From NCBI GenBank assembly GCA_030625445.1, contig DAOUQU010000070.1:1-7498 (forward strand): 7,498 nt of DNA. The letters are read 5' to 3'. Below are positions 1-6,199 of this stretch, in pieces. The notes beneath the pieces were generated by a model. The model was not told where the DNA came from and did no database searches. It saw only the letters and a program-made list of their open reading frames with translations. How positions within the stretch are numbered: position 1 is the first letter of the stretch; every line of letters begins with the position of its first letter. The stretch is from Gammaproteobacteria bacterium. GTDB lineage: Bacteria > Pseudomonadota > Gammaproteobacteria > Chromatiales > Chromatiaceae. Made by a program: the position numbers and the translations under genes.

Positions 1-590
1 TCCTCGACTTCAACGCGTGCAGCGAGTACGGCGACAACAGCCATGTCATGATCTTCACCCAGCGCCAGCACAGGCAGTTCAACACCCTCCGGAAGCTTGA
101 TCTGGGAGAGATGAATGGCGTCGCCTATCTCCAGGGCAGAGACATCGACATCGATGTACTCGGGAAGATCAGCCGGCAGGCAGCTGACTTCAACTTCCGT
201 AAAGTGATGTGATGCAGTACCGCCCTCCTTGACGCCCGGCGCTTCCTCTTCGCCCAAAAAGTGCAAAGGAACAGACATTTTGATCGCCTCTTTACTGCTG
301 ATGCGCAGCAGGTCGAGGTGCATGATAAAAGGTCTGGCGGGATGGCGCTGCATATCCTTGAGCACGACCTTCTGTGCTTTTCCGTCGATCTCCACACTCA
401 GGATAGAGGAGTAGAAAGCTTCGTTCTCGAGTTGATGTGCAAGCTCGTTATGTTGCACCGAGATGCTTTGCGGATCACTACCTGTTCCGTAGATGATTCC
501 AGGAACCAGACCCGTGCGACGCAGGCGGCGGCTCGCACCTTTCCCTGAGTCTGTACGGGATTGAGCAATAATAGTTAACGTGTCAGCCAT
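1..590 (-). CDS. rplY: 50S ribosomal protein L25, long CTC-type form (C-terminus cut by window edge)
   Basis: L25 binds 5S rRNA in the large ribosomal subunit; the long form adds a C-terminal CTC domain of uncertain role. The reading frame starts at the ATG on 588-590 and stays open to the left edge, giving 196 visible codons. The N-terminus MADTLTIIAQSRTDSGKGAS, followed by RRLRRTGLVPGIIYG near residues 21-35, is the typical L25 opening (basic, 5S rRNA-binding). The beta-rich L25 domain runs to about residue 95 (PFIMHLDLLRI), and residues about 100-196 (VPLHFLGEEEAPGVKEGG, ALEIGDAIHLSQIKLPEGVE) match the CTC domain. The enteric short form is about 94 aa and Pseudomonas-type long forms are about 200, so few residues are missing. 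The start is fixed by a minus-strand AGGAG six bases upstream. It lies downstream of prs, separated by a terminator-like hairpin; pth and ychF would be expected next. Confidence 0.95.
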   Translation of the reverse strand, partial: MADTLTIIAQSRTDSGKGASRRLRRTGLVPGIIYGTGSDPQSISVQHNELAHQLENEAFYSSILSVEIDGKAQKVVLKDMQRHPARPFIMHLDLLRISSKEAIKMSVPLHFLGEEEAPGVKEGGTASHHFTEVEVSCLPADLPEYIDVDVSALEIGDAIHLSQIKLPEGVELPVLALGEDHDMAVVAVLAARVEVE

Positions 591-596
591 GGATTT

Positions 597-601
597 CTCC
601 T
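597..601 (-). promoter_or_regulatory. Ribosome binding site of rplY
   Basis: On the minus strand the sequence reads AGGAG, then six bases, then the ATG at 590. It is the strongest Shine-Dalgarno match among the minus-strand genes here and supports the MADTLTI start. Confidence 0.75.
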
Positions 602-615
602 GATTAATGCTGATG

Positions 616-658
616 AAAAGAAAAGCCCTGCCAACCCGCGACCAGGATTCAACAGGGC
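616..658 (-). terminator. Intrinsic terminator (or attenuator) between prs and rplY
   Basis: Read on the minus strand, GCCCTG (658-653) pairs perfectly with CAGGGC (630-625). Inside this, AATCC pairs with GGGTT with one G-U. The stem is followed at once by the T-rich tract TTTTCTTTT (624-616). This is the classic shape of a Rho-independent terminator. It sits about 47 bases after the prs stop and 26 bases before the rplY start, so it would end or reduce read-through from prs into rplY. No convincing separate rplY promoter fits between the hairpin and the start codon, so partial termination is the likelier reading. Confidence 0.6.
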
Positions 659-704
659 GATTTTCCGGCAAAAGAGCAGCGAAACTGATCTTCCGGGGAA
701 GTCG

Positions 705-1658
705 TTAGTCCACAAAGAGTGAACTGACGGATTCTGAATTACTGATGCGGCGCATGGTTTCAGCCAGCAGATCAGCAATGCTTAATTGCCTAATTTTATC
801 ACATTTCTGCGCCTCAGGCGACAGCGCTATCGAGTTTGTCACCACAAGCTCATCAAGCCGGGACTGCTGAAGATTCGCCAGGGCCGGCCCCGAAAGAACA
901 GCGTGGGAGCAGTAGGCATAGACTTTGCTTGCACCCTTCTCTTTCAATGCTCCGGCTGCATGACAGATTGTGCCAGCGGTATCGACCAGATCATCGATCA
1001 TGATGCAGGTGCGCCCTTTGACGTCACCAATGATATTCATCACTTCCGCCACATTGGCCTGCGGACGGCGCTTGTCGATAATGGCCAGGCCTGCATCATC
1101 CAGGCGCTTGGCCAGTGCACGCGCACGCACGACACCTCCAACATCCGGTGACACTACGATCATCTGCGGATACTGTCTTAACCAGATATCCTGAAGAAGT
1201 ACCGGAGAGGCATAGACATTATCAACCGGGATATCAAAGAAACCCTGGATCTGATCTGCATGCAGGTCCATGGTCAGCACCCGGTCTGCTCCGGCGGTGC
1301 TGATCATCTTTGCAACCAGTCTTGCAGTAATGGGGACGCGTGATGAACGCGAGCGGCGATCCTGCCGCGCATAACCAAAATAGGGAATGACTGCTGTAAT
1401 ACGTGATGCCGAGGCAAGGCGCACCGCATCGATCATGACCAGCAGCTCCATGAGATTGTCGTTGGTCGGCGCTGAGGTCGACTGCACGATAAAAACATCG
1501 CGTCCGCGGATATTCTCCTGTATCTCTACGAGGATTTCACCGTCGCTGAACTGTCCGACTTTTGCCTTGCCAAGAGGCAAGGCGAGTCGTTCCGCAATCT
1601 TGCTGCTCAGCTCCGGATTCGCATTTCCGGAGAATACCATCATACCGCTTGCCGCCAC
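705..1658 (-). CDS. prs: Ribose-phosphate pyrophosphokinase (PRPP synthetase)
   Basis: Transfers the pyrophosphate of ATP to ribose-5-phosphate, giving PRPP for purine, pyrimidine, NAD, histidine and tryptophan synthesis; cytoplasmic. Numbered from the GTG start used here (317 aa; E. coli 315), the family marks are FSGNANPEL near the N-terminus, FSDGEI near 37-42, the ATP-site segment IPYFGYARQDRR at about 91-102, DLHADQIQGFF at about 131-141, the flexible catalytic loop DKRRPQANV at about 195-203, and the PRPP loop IMIDDLVDTAGT at about 219-230. The frame is open back to an ATG at 1709, but that adds a non-homologous 17-residue leader with no Shine-Dalgarno. The GTG at 1656-1658 has GAGGG (1666-1670) seven bases upstream; ATG 1643 is a third option. 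It lies downstream of tRNA-Gln, probably in the ispE transcript, and a terminator-like hairpin follows it. Function is certain; the start is moderately sure. Confidence 0.95.
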   Translation of the reverse strand: MAASGMMVFSGNANPELSSKIAERLALPLGKAKVGQFSDGEILVEIQENIRGRDVFIVQSTSAPTNDNLMELLVMIDAVRLASASRITAVIPYFGYARQDRRSRSSRVPITARLVAKMISTAGADRVLTMDLHADQIQGFFDIPVDNVYASPVLLQDIWLRQYPQMIVVSPDVGGVVRARALAKRLDDAGLAIIDKRRPQANVAEVMNIIGDVKGRTCIMIDDLVDTAGTICHAAGALKEKGASKVYAYCSHAVLSGPALANLQQSRLDELVVTNSIALSPEAQKCDKIRQLSIADLLAETMRRISNSESVSSLFVD

Positions 1659-1734
1659 GGTAGCACCCTCATAGTGTTGTGCTGAAAATGATGTAACCGC
1701 CGCCCGCATGGAGATGTGGCGGCAGGTTGAAATA

Positions 1735-1809
1735 TGGCTGGGGCGGTAGGAATCGAACCTACGATGCTAGAGTCAAAGTCTAGTGGCTTAACCGCTTGCC
1801 GACGCCCCA
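1735..1809 (-). tRNA. tRNA-Gln (anticodon UUG), CCA encoded
   Basis: Read on the minus strand, the acceptor stem TGGGGCG (from 1809) pairs with CGCCCCA, followed by discriminator G and an encoded CCA (1737-1735), 75 nt in all. The anticodon stem CTAGA/TCTAG closes the seven-base loop CTTTGAC, so the anticodon is TTG, reading Gln codons CAA (and CAG by wobble). The T arm contains GGTTCGAATCC. It lies only 20 bases after the ispE stop and about 76 bases before the prs start, so it is probably excised from a transcript that also carries these genes. A tRNA-Gln between ispE and prs is also known from Pseudomonas. Confidence 0.97.
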
Positions 1810-1829
1810 GTTATGGAAATTTTTCTTCC

Positions 1830-2675
1830 TTATGCATTGTCAAGCCGCCGGTAGAGCGGCGACCTGTTTAAACCCTGTGCAACAAAATAGTCCCACTGCT
1901 GCGGGATCTGCTGTGCTGTCTCAGTGGCCTGCTGTTGTCTCTCGAAGCTGAGAAAGAGGCATGCGCCCGTCCCCGTCAATCTCACCTCTCCAAATTTTTC
2001 CAGCAGCTTCATCATCTTTGTAACTGCCGGATAGCGCTTTTTGACCACGGCAGTGAAGACGTTGAGTCTGTCACCGACAATAAAGTCGGCTATTGTAATC
2101 GCAGAACAGTCTCTTTTCAATTCCTGATCTGAAAATAATTTTGCAGTAGCGATCTCCAACGGGGGTTTTACCACCAGATACCAGGGCTGCGGCAGCTCGA
2201 TCTGCTGCAAAATATCGCCGACACCCTCGGCCCAGGCTGTGTTTCCATACACAAACACGGGAACATCTGCTCCCAGTTCCCCTCCAAGTGCAGCAAGCTC
2301 ATCGACCGGCATGCCAACTCCCCACAGGTGATTCAGCGCAACCAGAGTGGTGGCGGCATCGGAGCTCCCTCCTCCGAGCCCTCCCCCCATGGGAAGACGC
2401 TTCTCTATCGAGATTGCCGCACCCTGACTGCAACCACTGCGCTGTTGCAGCAAGCGGGCGGCGCGAATAATCAGGTCATCTTGCGCATCAACACCGGCAA
2501 TTGGCGTCAATTGATGAATAGCACCACTCTGCGTCACCTCAAAAGAGAGCTCGTCAGAGTAATCGACAAACTGAAAAACTGTCTGCAGCAGATGATAGCC
2601 ATCCTCCCTGCGGCCGGTGATATGCAGCATCAGGTTGAGTTTTGCCGGCGCTGGCCAGCCGCTGCTCACACTCAT
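1830..2675 (-). CDS. ispE: 4-diphosphocytidyl-2-C-methyl-D-erythritol kinase
   Basis: ATP-dependent GHMP-family kinase of the non-mevalonate (MEP) isoprenoid pathway; phosphorylates the 2-hydroxyl of CDP-methylerythritol in the cytoplasm. From the ATG at 2675 it has 281 aa (E. coli 283). Visible marks are PAPAKLNLMLHITGRR at residues 8-23 (catalytic Lys about 12), the glycine-rich ATP loop PMGGGLGGGSSDAA at about 95-108, GADVPVF at about 135-141 with the catalytic Asp, and the C-terminal GHMP motif LTGTGACLF. The open frame reaches an ATG at 2708, but that codon lies inside the conserved block of the neighbouring REP doublet and adds residues not typical of the family. The Shine-Dalgarno before 2675 is weak (GGGT). 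tRNA-Gln and prs follow. lolB, the usual upstream neighbour, is absent. Confidence 0.95.
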   Translation of the reverse strand: MSVSSGWPAPAKLNLMLHITGRREDGYHLLQTVFQFVDYSDELSFEVTQSGAIHQLTPIAGVDAQDDLIIRAARLLQQRSGCSQGAAISIEKRLPMGGGLGGGSSDAATTLVALNHLWGVGMPVDELAALGGELGADVPVFVYGNTAWAEGVGDILQQIELPQPWYLVVKPPLEIATAKLFSDQELKRDCSAITIADFIVGDRLNVFTAVVKKRYPAVTKMMKLLEKFGEVRLTGTGACLFLSFERQQQATETAQQIPQQWDYFVAQGLNRSPLYRRLDNA

Positions 2676-2701
2676 AACATACCCGTAAATTTCAACAGTC
2701 T

Positions 2702-2783
2702 CGTGCATTTCGCGGTCGGAAGACCGCTCCTACAGCAATTGGTGACGGCAGACGTAGGAGTGGTCTTCTGACCACGATTGACA
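2702..2783. repeat. REP doublet (REPIN-like), copy A, downstream of the TPR gene
   Basis: Two 24-nt arms (2710-2733 and 2754-2777) are inverted copies of each other at 21 of 24 positions around a 20-nt spacer. Each arm is itself a perfect hairpin with a four-base loop: GCGGTC-GGAA-GACCGC in the left arm and GTGGTC-TTCT-GACCAC in the right. The differences between the arms fall in compensating pairs, so both hairpins stay intact. The head GTAGGAG beside a hairpin ending in CGA resembles REP sequences of Pseudomonas and Xanthomonas, which are mobilised by RAYT transposases. An 82-bp block including short flanks (CGTGCATTT and TTGACA) recurs at 4625-4706. The REP assignment is by resemblance. 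Confidence 0.8.
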
Positions 2784-2816
2784 AGCGCTGTCACTCGATC
2801 TGCATACATCGAGCCA

Positions 2817-4541
2817 TTACTGCTCATCCTGCTGCTGCAGCCGCTTCATGGCATCAAGCAGATGCTTACTCTCCGGCTCCAGGCGCAGCGCATCCTGCCA
2901 GATTTGATCTGCCTCTTCTTGATTTCCTTTTACCCACAACACCTCACCGAGATGCGCCATGATCTCACTGTCTTTATCCCTCTCTGCTGCCATGCGCAAA
3001 TACTTCTCCGCCTCGTCGAGGTTGCCCAGGCGGAATTCAACCCACCCCATGCTGTCGAGTATGGCGGCGCTCTCCGGCATTAGCGCATAGGCTTTATTGA
3101 TCAATTCACGCGCCTCATGCAGACGGTCGGCATAAACGGTGAGGGTATAACCAAGGGCGTTTAGCGCCTGGGCATTTTCCGGGTCAATTTTTATAATCGC
3201 CCGCATATCCCTCTCCAGGATCTCCAGAGACCCCATGTCGTCTCCCAGCATCCCGCGTGCATAGAGCAGATCGACTTGCTGCGGATGCTCTGCAAGCGCT
3301 TTATCAAGCAAACCCATCGCCTGCATACCCCTGTTGGCATCTGACAAGAGGTCACTCTCTACCAGATAGAGACGCACGGCATCCTCCATAGCAGCCATGC
3401 GCGCAGTCGTAATCATCTTCAGCGCCTTCGGCAGATCACCCTGTTTAGCCAGTAGCTGCGCGCTTCTGATTTTTGCATCTGTGCGCAGCACTCCACTGAC
3501 CTTGTTGTAATACTCAAGCGCCTTCTCTGCACTGCCGCTGCTCTCTTCAATCTGGCCGAGAAAATAGAGTGCACGGTCTTTTCTGCCGTGTCGACTCTTC
3601 ATCTCAAGCCATATCTCCCTCGCATCGCTCCATAGACTCAGCTCGATCGCCAGGCTGCCAAGCGCCTGGGTGATTTCATCATTTTCAGGCAACGCCTTAT
3701 GCAGCAGTTTGAACTCTTTGTAGGCCTGCTCATATTTCTCATGGATAACAAGATGCTCGGCATAAGAGAGACGCAGCAGATCATTGTCGGGAAGTTGCTC
3801 CACTCCCTGCTGCAACAACTCTTCACTCTCGTCTGTGCGCTTCTGCACATCAAGAATTCGCGCCAGCAGAACCCATATTTTAGGATCATCCTTTTTCAGC
3901 TTCAGCGCCTCTCTCAACTCCTTCTCTGCAGCAACCTCATCTTTTTGTCCAAAATAGGCAATGGCCAGCGCATAGTGCGCCCTCGGGTCACGCTCATGGC
4001 GTTCAGCCAGGCTCTTGACCAACTCCAACCCAAGCTCCTTGTTATTACCCTCAGCAACAACAGCCGCAACCTGGATAAATCCGTCACTCTGATCTGTTTC
4101 AGCAGCCTTCATCAGAGAGTCTATCGCTTGAACAGCCCCCTCCCTGTCGCCGGCATTGACGCGCAGCACCAGCAGCGCCTTCCATGCATCCAGGTCATCA
4201 GGAGCCAGTTGCGTCCACAATTTCGCCGCCTCTGTGACCATTTCAGATTTCAGGTGCAGACCGATATGGGTAGCGCGGCGGGCAATGGAGACCTCGTTGG
4301 CGGGAACCAGGATCTGCATATACTGCTCAAATGCAGTTGCGAGATCACCATCATGCGCAGCAATCTCCGCCGCCAGGTAATGCGACATAAGTTCGGGTGA
4401 GTTGAGTACCGCATCACCGGCTTGCAGCTGCTCCTGCTCTGCCGCCTGTGAAGCTGTTACTGATAGTGACAGCAACAGCAACAGCAGAGGCGCTGCAAAA
4501 GTGATAACAAGGGAATTGAATTTGTTGAAAAACGACTTCAT
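2817..4541 (-). CDS. Secreted/periplasmic tetratricopeptide-repeat protein, PA4667-like
   Basis: A 574-aa protein of unknown exact function. Residues 1-33 form a clear signal peptide: basic start MKSFFNKFNS, a Leu-rich core at about 16-27, and a probable signal peptidase I site after SQA (about 33). There is no lipobox Cys, so it is probably soluble in the periplasm or loosely envelope-bound. The rest is almost all helical repeats with TPR spacing, for example ALAIAYFGQKDEVAAEKEL, LNALGYTLTVYADRLHEA, LDSMGWVEFRLGNLDEAEKY and MAHLGEVLWVKGNQEEAD, the last three consecutive near the C-terminus. TPR proteins usually serve as protein-binding scaffolds. A large TPR protein at this place, divergent from hemA, is known in Pseudomonas (PA4667), which I infer is the orthologue. 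No Shine-Dalgarno precedes the ATG and a -10-like TATACT lies eight bases upstream, so the mRNA may be leaderless. REP doublets lie on both sides. Confidence 0.85.
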   Translation of the reverse strand: MKSFFNKFNSLVITFAAPLLLLLLSLSVTASQAAEQEQLQAGDAVLNSPELMSHYLAAEIAAHDGDLATAFEQYMQILVPANEVSIARRATHIGLHLKSEMVTEAAKLWTQLAPDDLDAWKALLVLRVNAGDREGAVQAIDSLMKAAETDQSDGFIQVAAVVAEGNNKELGLELVKSLAERHERDPRAHYALAIAYFGQKDEVAAEKELREALKLKKDDPKIWVLLARILDVQKRTDESEELLQQGVEQLPDNDLLRLSYAEHLVIHEKYEQAYKEFKLLHKALPENDEITQALGSLAIELSLWSDAREIWLEMKSRHGRKDRALYFLGQIEESSGSAEKALEYYNKVSGVLRTDAKIRSAQLLAKQGDLPKALKMITTARMAAMEDAVRLYLVESDLLSDANRGMQAMGLLDKALAEHPQQVDLLYARGMLGDDMGSLEILERDMRAIIKIDPENAQALNALGYTLTVYADRLHEARELINKAYALMPESAAILDSMGWVEFRLGNLDEAEKYLRMAAERDKDSEIMAHLGEVLWVKGNQEEADQIWQDALRLEPESKHLLDAMKRLQQQDEQ

Positions 4542-4549
4542 AGGTGCGC

Positions 4550-4578
4550 AGTATATGTTGATTACACTCTTTTACCAA
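4550..4578 (-). promoter_or_regulatory. Candidate sigma70 promoter of the TPR gene, possibly leaderless
   Basis: On the minus strand TTGGTA (4578-4573; 4 of 6 to TTGACA) and TATACT (4555-4550; 5 of 6 to TATAAT) are separated by exactly 17 bases. Transcription would start about seven bases beyond the -10, at or next to the ATG at 4541. No Shine-Dalgarno is visible before that ATG, which fits a leaderless transcript. Motif match only. Confidence 0.4.
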
Positions 4579-4595
4579 TATTATTAGAGAGTTGG

Positions 4596-4618
4596 TACAA
4601 TATGCCAAATTTTCTCAA
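4596..4618. repeat. 23-nt direct repeat, left copy, with TACAAT box
   Basis: TACAATATGCC, five bases, then TTCTCAA recurs with the same spacing at 4714-4736 (18 of 23 identical), on the other side of REP doublet B. AGAGA also precedes both copies. TACAAT is one base from the sigma70 -10 consensus, so each copy could carry a hemA promoter, but the -35 matches are poor (TTACCA at 4572-4577 with an 18-base spacer). It could also be a duplication tied to the arrival of the REP doublet. Confidence 0.45.
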
Positions 4619-4624
4619 TAATAC

Positions 4625-4706
4625 CGTGCATTTCGCGGTCAGAAGACCGCTCCTACGGTTCTATGTGACATCAGATGTGGGAGTGGTCTTCTGACCACGA
4701 TTGACA
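4625..4706. repeat. REP doublet (REPIN-like), copy B, upstream of hemA
   Basis: Same design and size as the copy at 2702-2783: arms 4633-4656 and 4677-4700 (21 of 24 complementary), a 20-nt spacer, and flanks CGTGCATTT and TTGACA. Each arm is again a perfect small hairpin, GCGGTC-AGAA-GACCGC and GTGGTC-TTCT-GACCAC. By hand count the two 82-bp copies agree at about 71 positions, and nine of the 11 differences fall in the spacer. Such conserved arms with a free spacer are what REPIN populations show. The copies are in the same orientation on either side of the TPR gene. Confidence 0.8.
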
Positions 4707-4713
4707 GAGAAGT

Positions 4714-4736
4714 TACAATATGCCGCGACTTCTCAA
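4714..4736. repeat. 23-nt direct repeat, right copy, with TACAAT box
   Basis: Partner of 4596-4618. Here TACAAT (4714-4719) has CTGACC (4691-4696; 4 of 6 to TTGACA) 17 bases upstream, and that hexamer lies in the right arm of REP doublet B. A plus-strand hemA promoter partly built from the repeat is therefore possible but unproven. Confidence 0.4.
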
Positions 4737-4754
4737 AAAGCCCGTGCGTATGCC

Positions 4755-4789
4755 ATCATTGCGAGGGAGCCTAAGCGACTGCGGCAATC
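4755..4789. repeat. Dispersed TTGCGAGG-type hairpin repeat
   Basis: ATTGC (4758-4762) pairs with GCAAT (4784-4788) around a GAGGGAGCCTAAGCGACTGC-like core. A second pairing is possible between GCGGCA (4781-4786) and TGCCGC (4802-4807). The wording CATTGCGAGG…AGCGAC…GCGGCAATCT resembles a short interspersed repeat I recall seeing in many unrelated bacterial genomes. It is unrelated in sequence to the REP doublet 50 bases upstream. Confidence 0.5.
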
Positions 4790-4833
4790 TGGTTTGGAGA
4801 CTGCCGCCAACTGCAAATATACTTTTACCGCAT

Positions 4834-4888
4834 ACTGATGACTGAAAACCTTCTTTTACTGCAAACTGAGAACTGAATACTGCCAACT
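4834..4888. repeat. Degenerate ACTGNNN heptamer repeats
   Basis: Four consecutive heptamers ACTGCAA, ACTGAGA, ACTGAAT and ACTGCCA occupy 4858-4885 and continue into ACT. Two more, ACTGATG and ACTGAAA, occupy 4834-4847. The period of seven bases is strict within each block. The array ends about 23 bases before the hemA start and would lie in its 5' leader. It has no coding sense. Confidence 0.65.
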
Positions 4889-4911
4889 TTGTTTTCCGGC
4901 AAACTTTTTTT

Positions 4912-6162
4912 ATGCTATTAACCATCGGCCTCAATCACAAAACCGCTCCCATCGATATTCGCGAGCGCCTTGCTTTTGGGCCTGACATCATCGTGGCTGC
5001 CCTGAGAGGTCTGCACGAACAGGCCGGGGTCGATGAATCCGTGATCCTCTCGACCTGCAACCGCACGGAGATTTACTGCGCTGCCGATGATGATGGCTGT
5101 TCCCGTGTTGAAGAGTGGCTCACTGACTTTCATGGTCTTGAAGCCCAGCAGGTGAGGCCATACCTCTACCGCCATTGTGACACTGATGCCATTCACCACC
5201 TCATGAGTGTCGCCTGCGGGCTTGATTCACTGGTGCTCGGGGAGCCGCAGATTCTTGGCCAGGTTAAAAATGCCTGGCAAACTTCCTGTTCGGCCAAGGC
5301 CTGTGGAAAACTGCTGGATAGACTCTTTCAGCACACCTTTGCCGTTGCCAAGCAGGTGCGCACCGATACTGCAATTGGCTCAAGCCCTGTCTCCATCGCT
5401 TTTGCCGCCGTCACCCTTGCAAAACAGATTTTCGCCAACCTCGAGGAGCAGACGGCGCTGCTGATAGGCGCCGGAGAAACCATCGAACTGGCTGCCAGGC
5501 ATCTGCACCAGCAGGGTGTGCGGCACATGATTATCGCCAACCGCACCCTTGAAAACGCCCGCAAACTGGCGCATCAATTTGATGCCTATGCCATTGGCCT
5601 GACTGAAATTTCCGCGCATCTTGCAGAAGCCGATATTGTCATCTCCTCAACCGCGAGTCCACTGCCGATCCTTGGCAAGGGCACGGTTGAAAGCGCTCTG
5701 AAAAAACGCAAATATCGCCCGATGTTCATGGTGGACATTGCCGTGCCGCGTGATATTGAAGCGGAGGTCGGATCATTGAGAGACATCTATCTCTATAGCG
5801 TCGATGATCTGCATGAGGTGATTCAGGAGAATATGAAATCACGCGAGCAGGCAGCCGAAGAGGCAACGGAGATCATAGAACAGCAGGTGAACAGCTATAT
5901 CGGCTGGATGAAATCACTCGATGCAGTCTCTCTGATTCACTCCTTCCGCTCGCGTGCGGAGAGTGATCGTGACGAGGTTCTACAGCGGGCGCTGCGCCAG
6001 CTGAACAACGGCAAGGATGCAGACCAGGTTTTACAGTTCCTCGCGCATACCCTGACAAACAGACTCCTGCATATACCCAGCACCACTCTTCGTGAAGCCG
6101 GAAGCAGCGGCAAAACCGAGATTCTCGAAGCCGCCAACACCCTCTTTCAACTGAAGCAATAA
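4912..6162 (+). CDS. hemA: Glutamyl-tRNA reductase
   Basis: Reduces glutamyl-tRNA(Glu) with NADPH to glutamate-1-semialdehyde, the first committed step of C5-pathway tetrapyrrole (heme, siroheme) synthesis. Length is 416 aa (E. coli 418). The N-terminus MLLTIGLNHKTAPIDIRERL is the family opening. STCNRTE at residues 47-53 carries the catalytic Cys49, GEPQILGQVK is at 110-119, and the NADPH-binding glycine loop LLIGAGE is at about 183-189. ANRTLENARKLA follows, and a helical dimerisation domain with RLLHIPSTTLREA ends the protein. The ATG is supported by homology only: the bases before it are CAAACTTTTTTT, with no Shine-Dalgarno. Its upstream region is crowded with repeats. Only one base separates the stop from the palindrome that leads to prfA. 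HemA supply often limits heme synthesis and is usually regulated, but no known control site is visible. Confidence 0.97.
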   Translation: MLLTIGLNHKTAPIDIRERLAFGPDIIVAALRGLHEQAGVDESVILSTCNRTEIYCAADDDGCSRVEEWLTDFHGLEAQQVRPYLYRHCDTDAIHHLMSVACGLDSLVLGEPQILGQVKNAWQTSCSAKACGKLLDRLFQHTFAVAKQVRTDTAIGSSPVSIAFAAVTLAKQIFANLEEQTALLIGAGETIELAARHLHQQGVRHMIIANRTLENARKLAHQFDAYAIGLTEISAHLAEADIVISSTASPLPILGKGTVESALKKRKYRPMFMVDIAVPRDIEAEVGSLRDIYLYSVDDLHEVIQENMKSREQAAEEATEIIEQQVNSYIGWMKSLDAVSLIHSFRSRAESDRDEVLQRALRQLNNGKDADQVLQFLAHTLTNRLLHIPSTTLREAGSSGKTEILEAANTLFQLKQ

Positions 6163-6199
6163 CCTGGTGCTCCTTCAACGTAATAATTTGGGGATCAGT

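Larger units (their letters stand above)
4542..4911. other. Divergent intergenic region between the TPR gene and hemA, rich in repeats
   Basis: This 370-bp gap must hold the promoters of both divergent genes. It contains a good minus-strand promoter candidate (4550-4578), two TACAAT-containing direct repeats (4596-4618 and 4714-4736), REP doublet B, a TTGCGAGG-type hairpin repeat and a heptamer array. Any REP-free spacer is short. I see no gene here: the open frames crossing it are short and run through the repeats. Confidence 0.7.

Noticed and set aside
2794..2813. Terminator after the TPR gene: CTCGAT / ATCGAG hairpin with an 8-base loop
   Set aside because: No T tract follows on the minus strand and the stem is short and not GC-rich. 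A weak structure is possible, but it was not called as a terminator.
3699..4400. A 233-codon plus-strand open frame antisense to the TPR gene
   Set aside because: It mirrors the TPR coding frame, has no recognisable family and no ribosome binding site. The minus-strand frame with a signal peptide and clear TPR repeats explains the region.
4466..4486. AGCAAC hexamer repeats as a phase-variation tract
   Set aside because: Only two to three units, in frame with the Leu-rich signal peptide; explained by Leu codons of the hydrophobic core.
4701..4729. Perfect -35 hexamer TTGACA at 4701-4706 as a hemA promoter
   Set aside because: At 17-base spacing the -10 position reads CGCGAC; the nearby TACAAT is only seven bases away. 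TTGACA is also part of the conserved repeat flank, present in copy A too.
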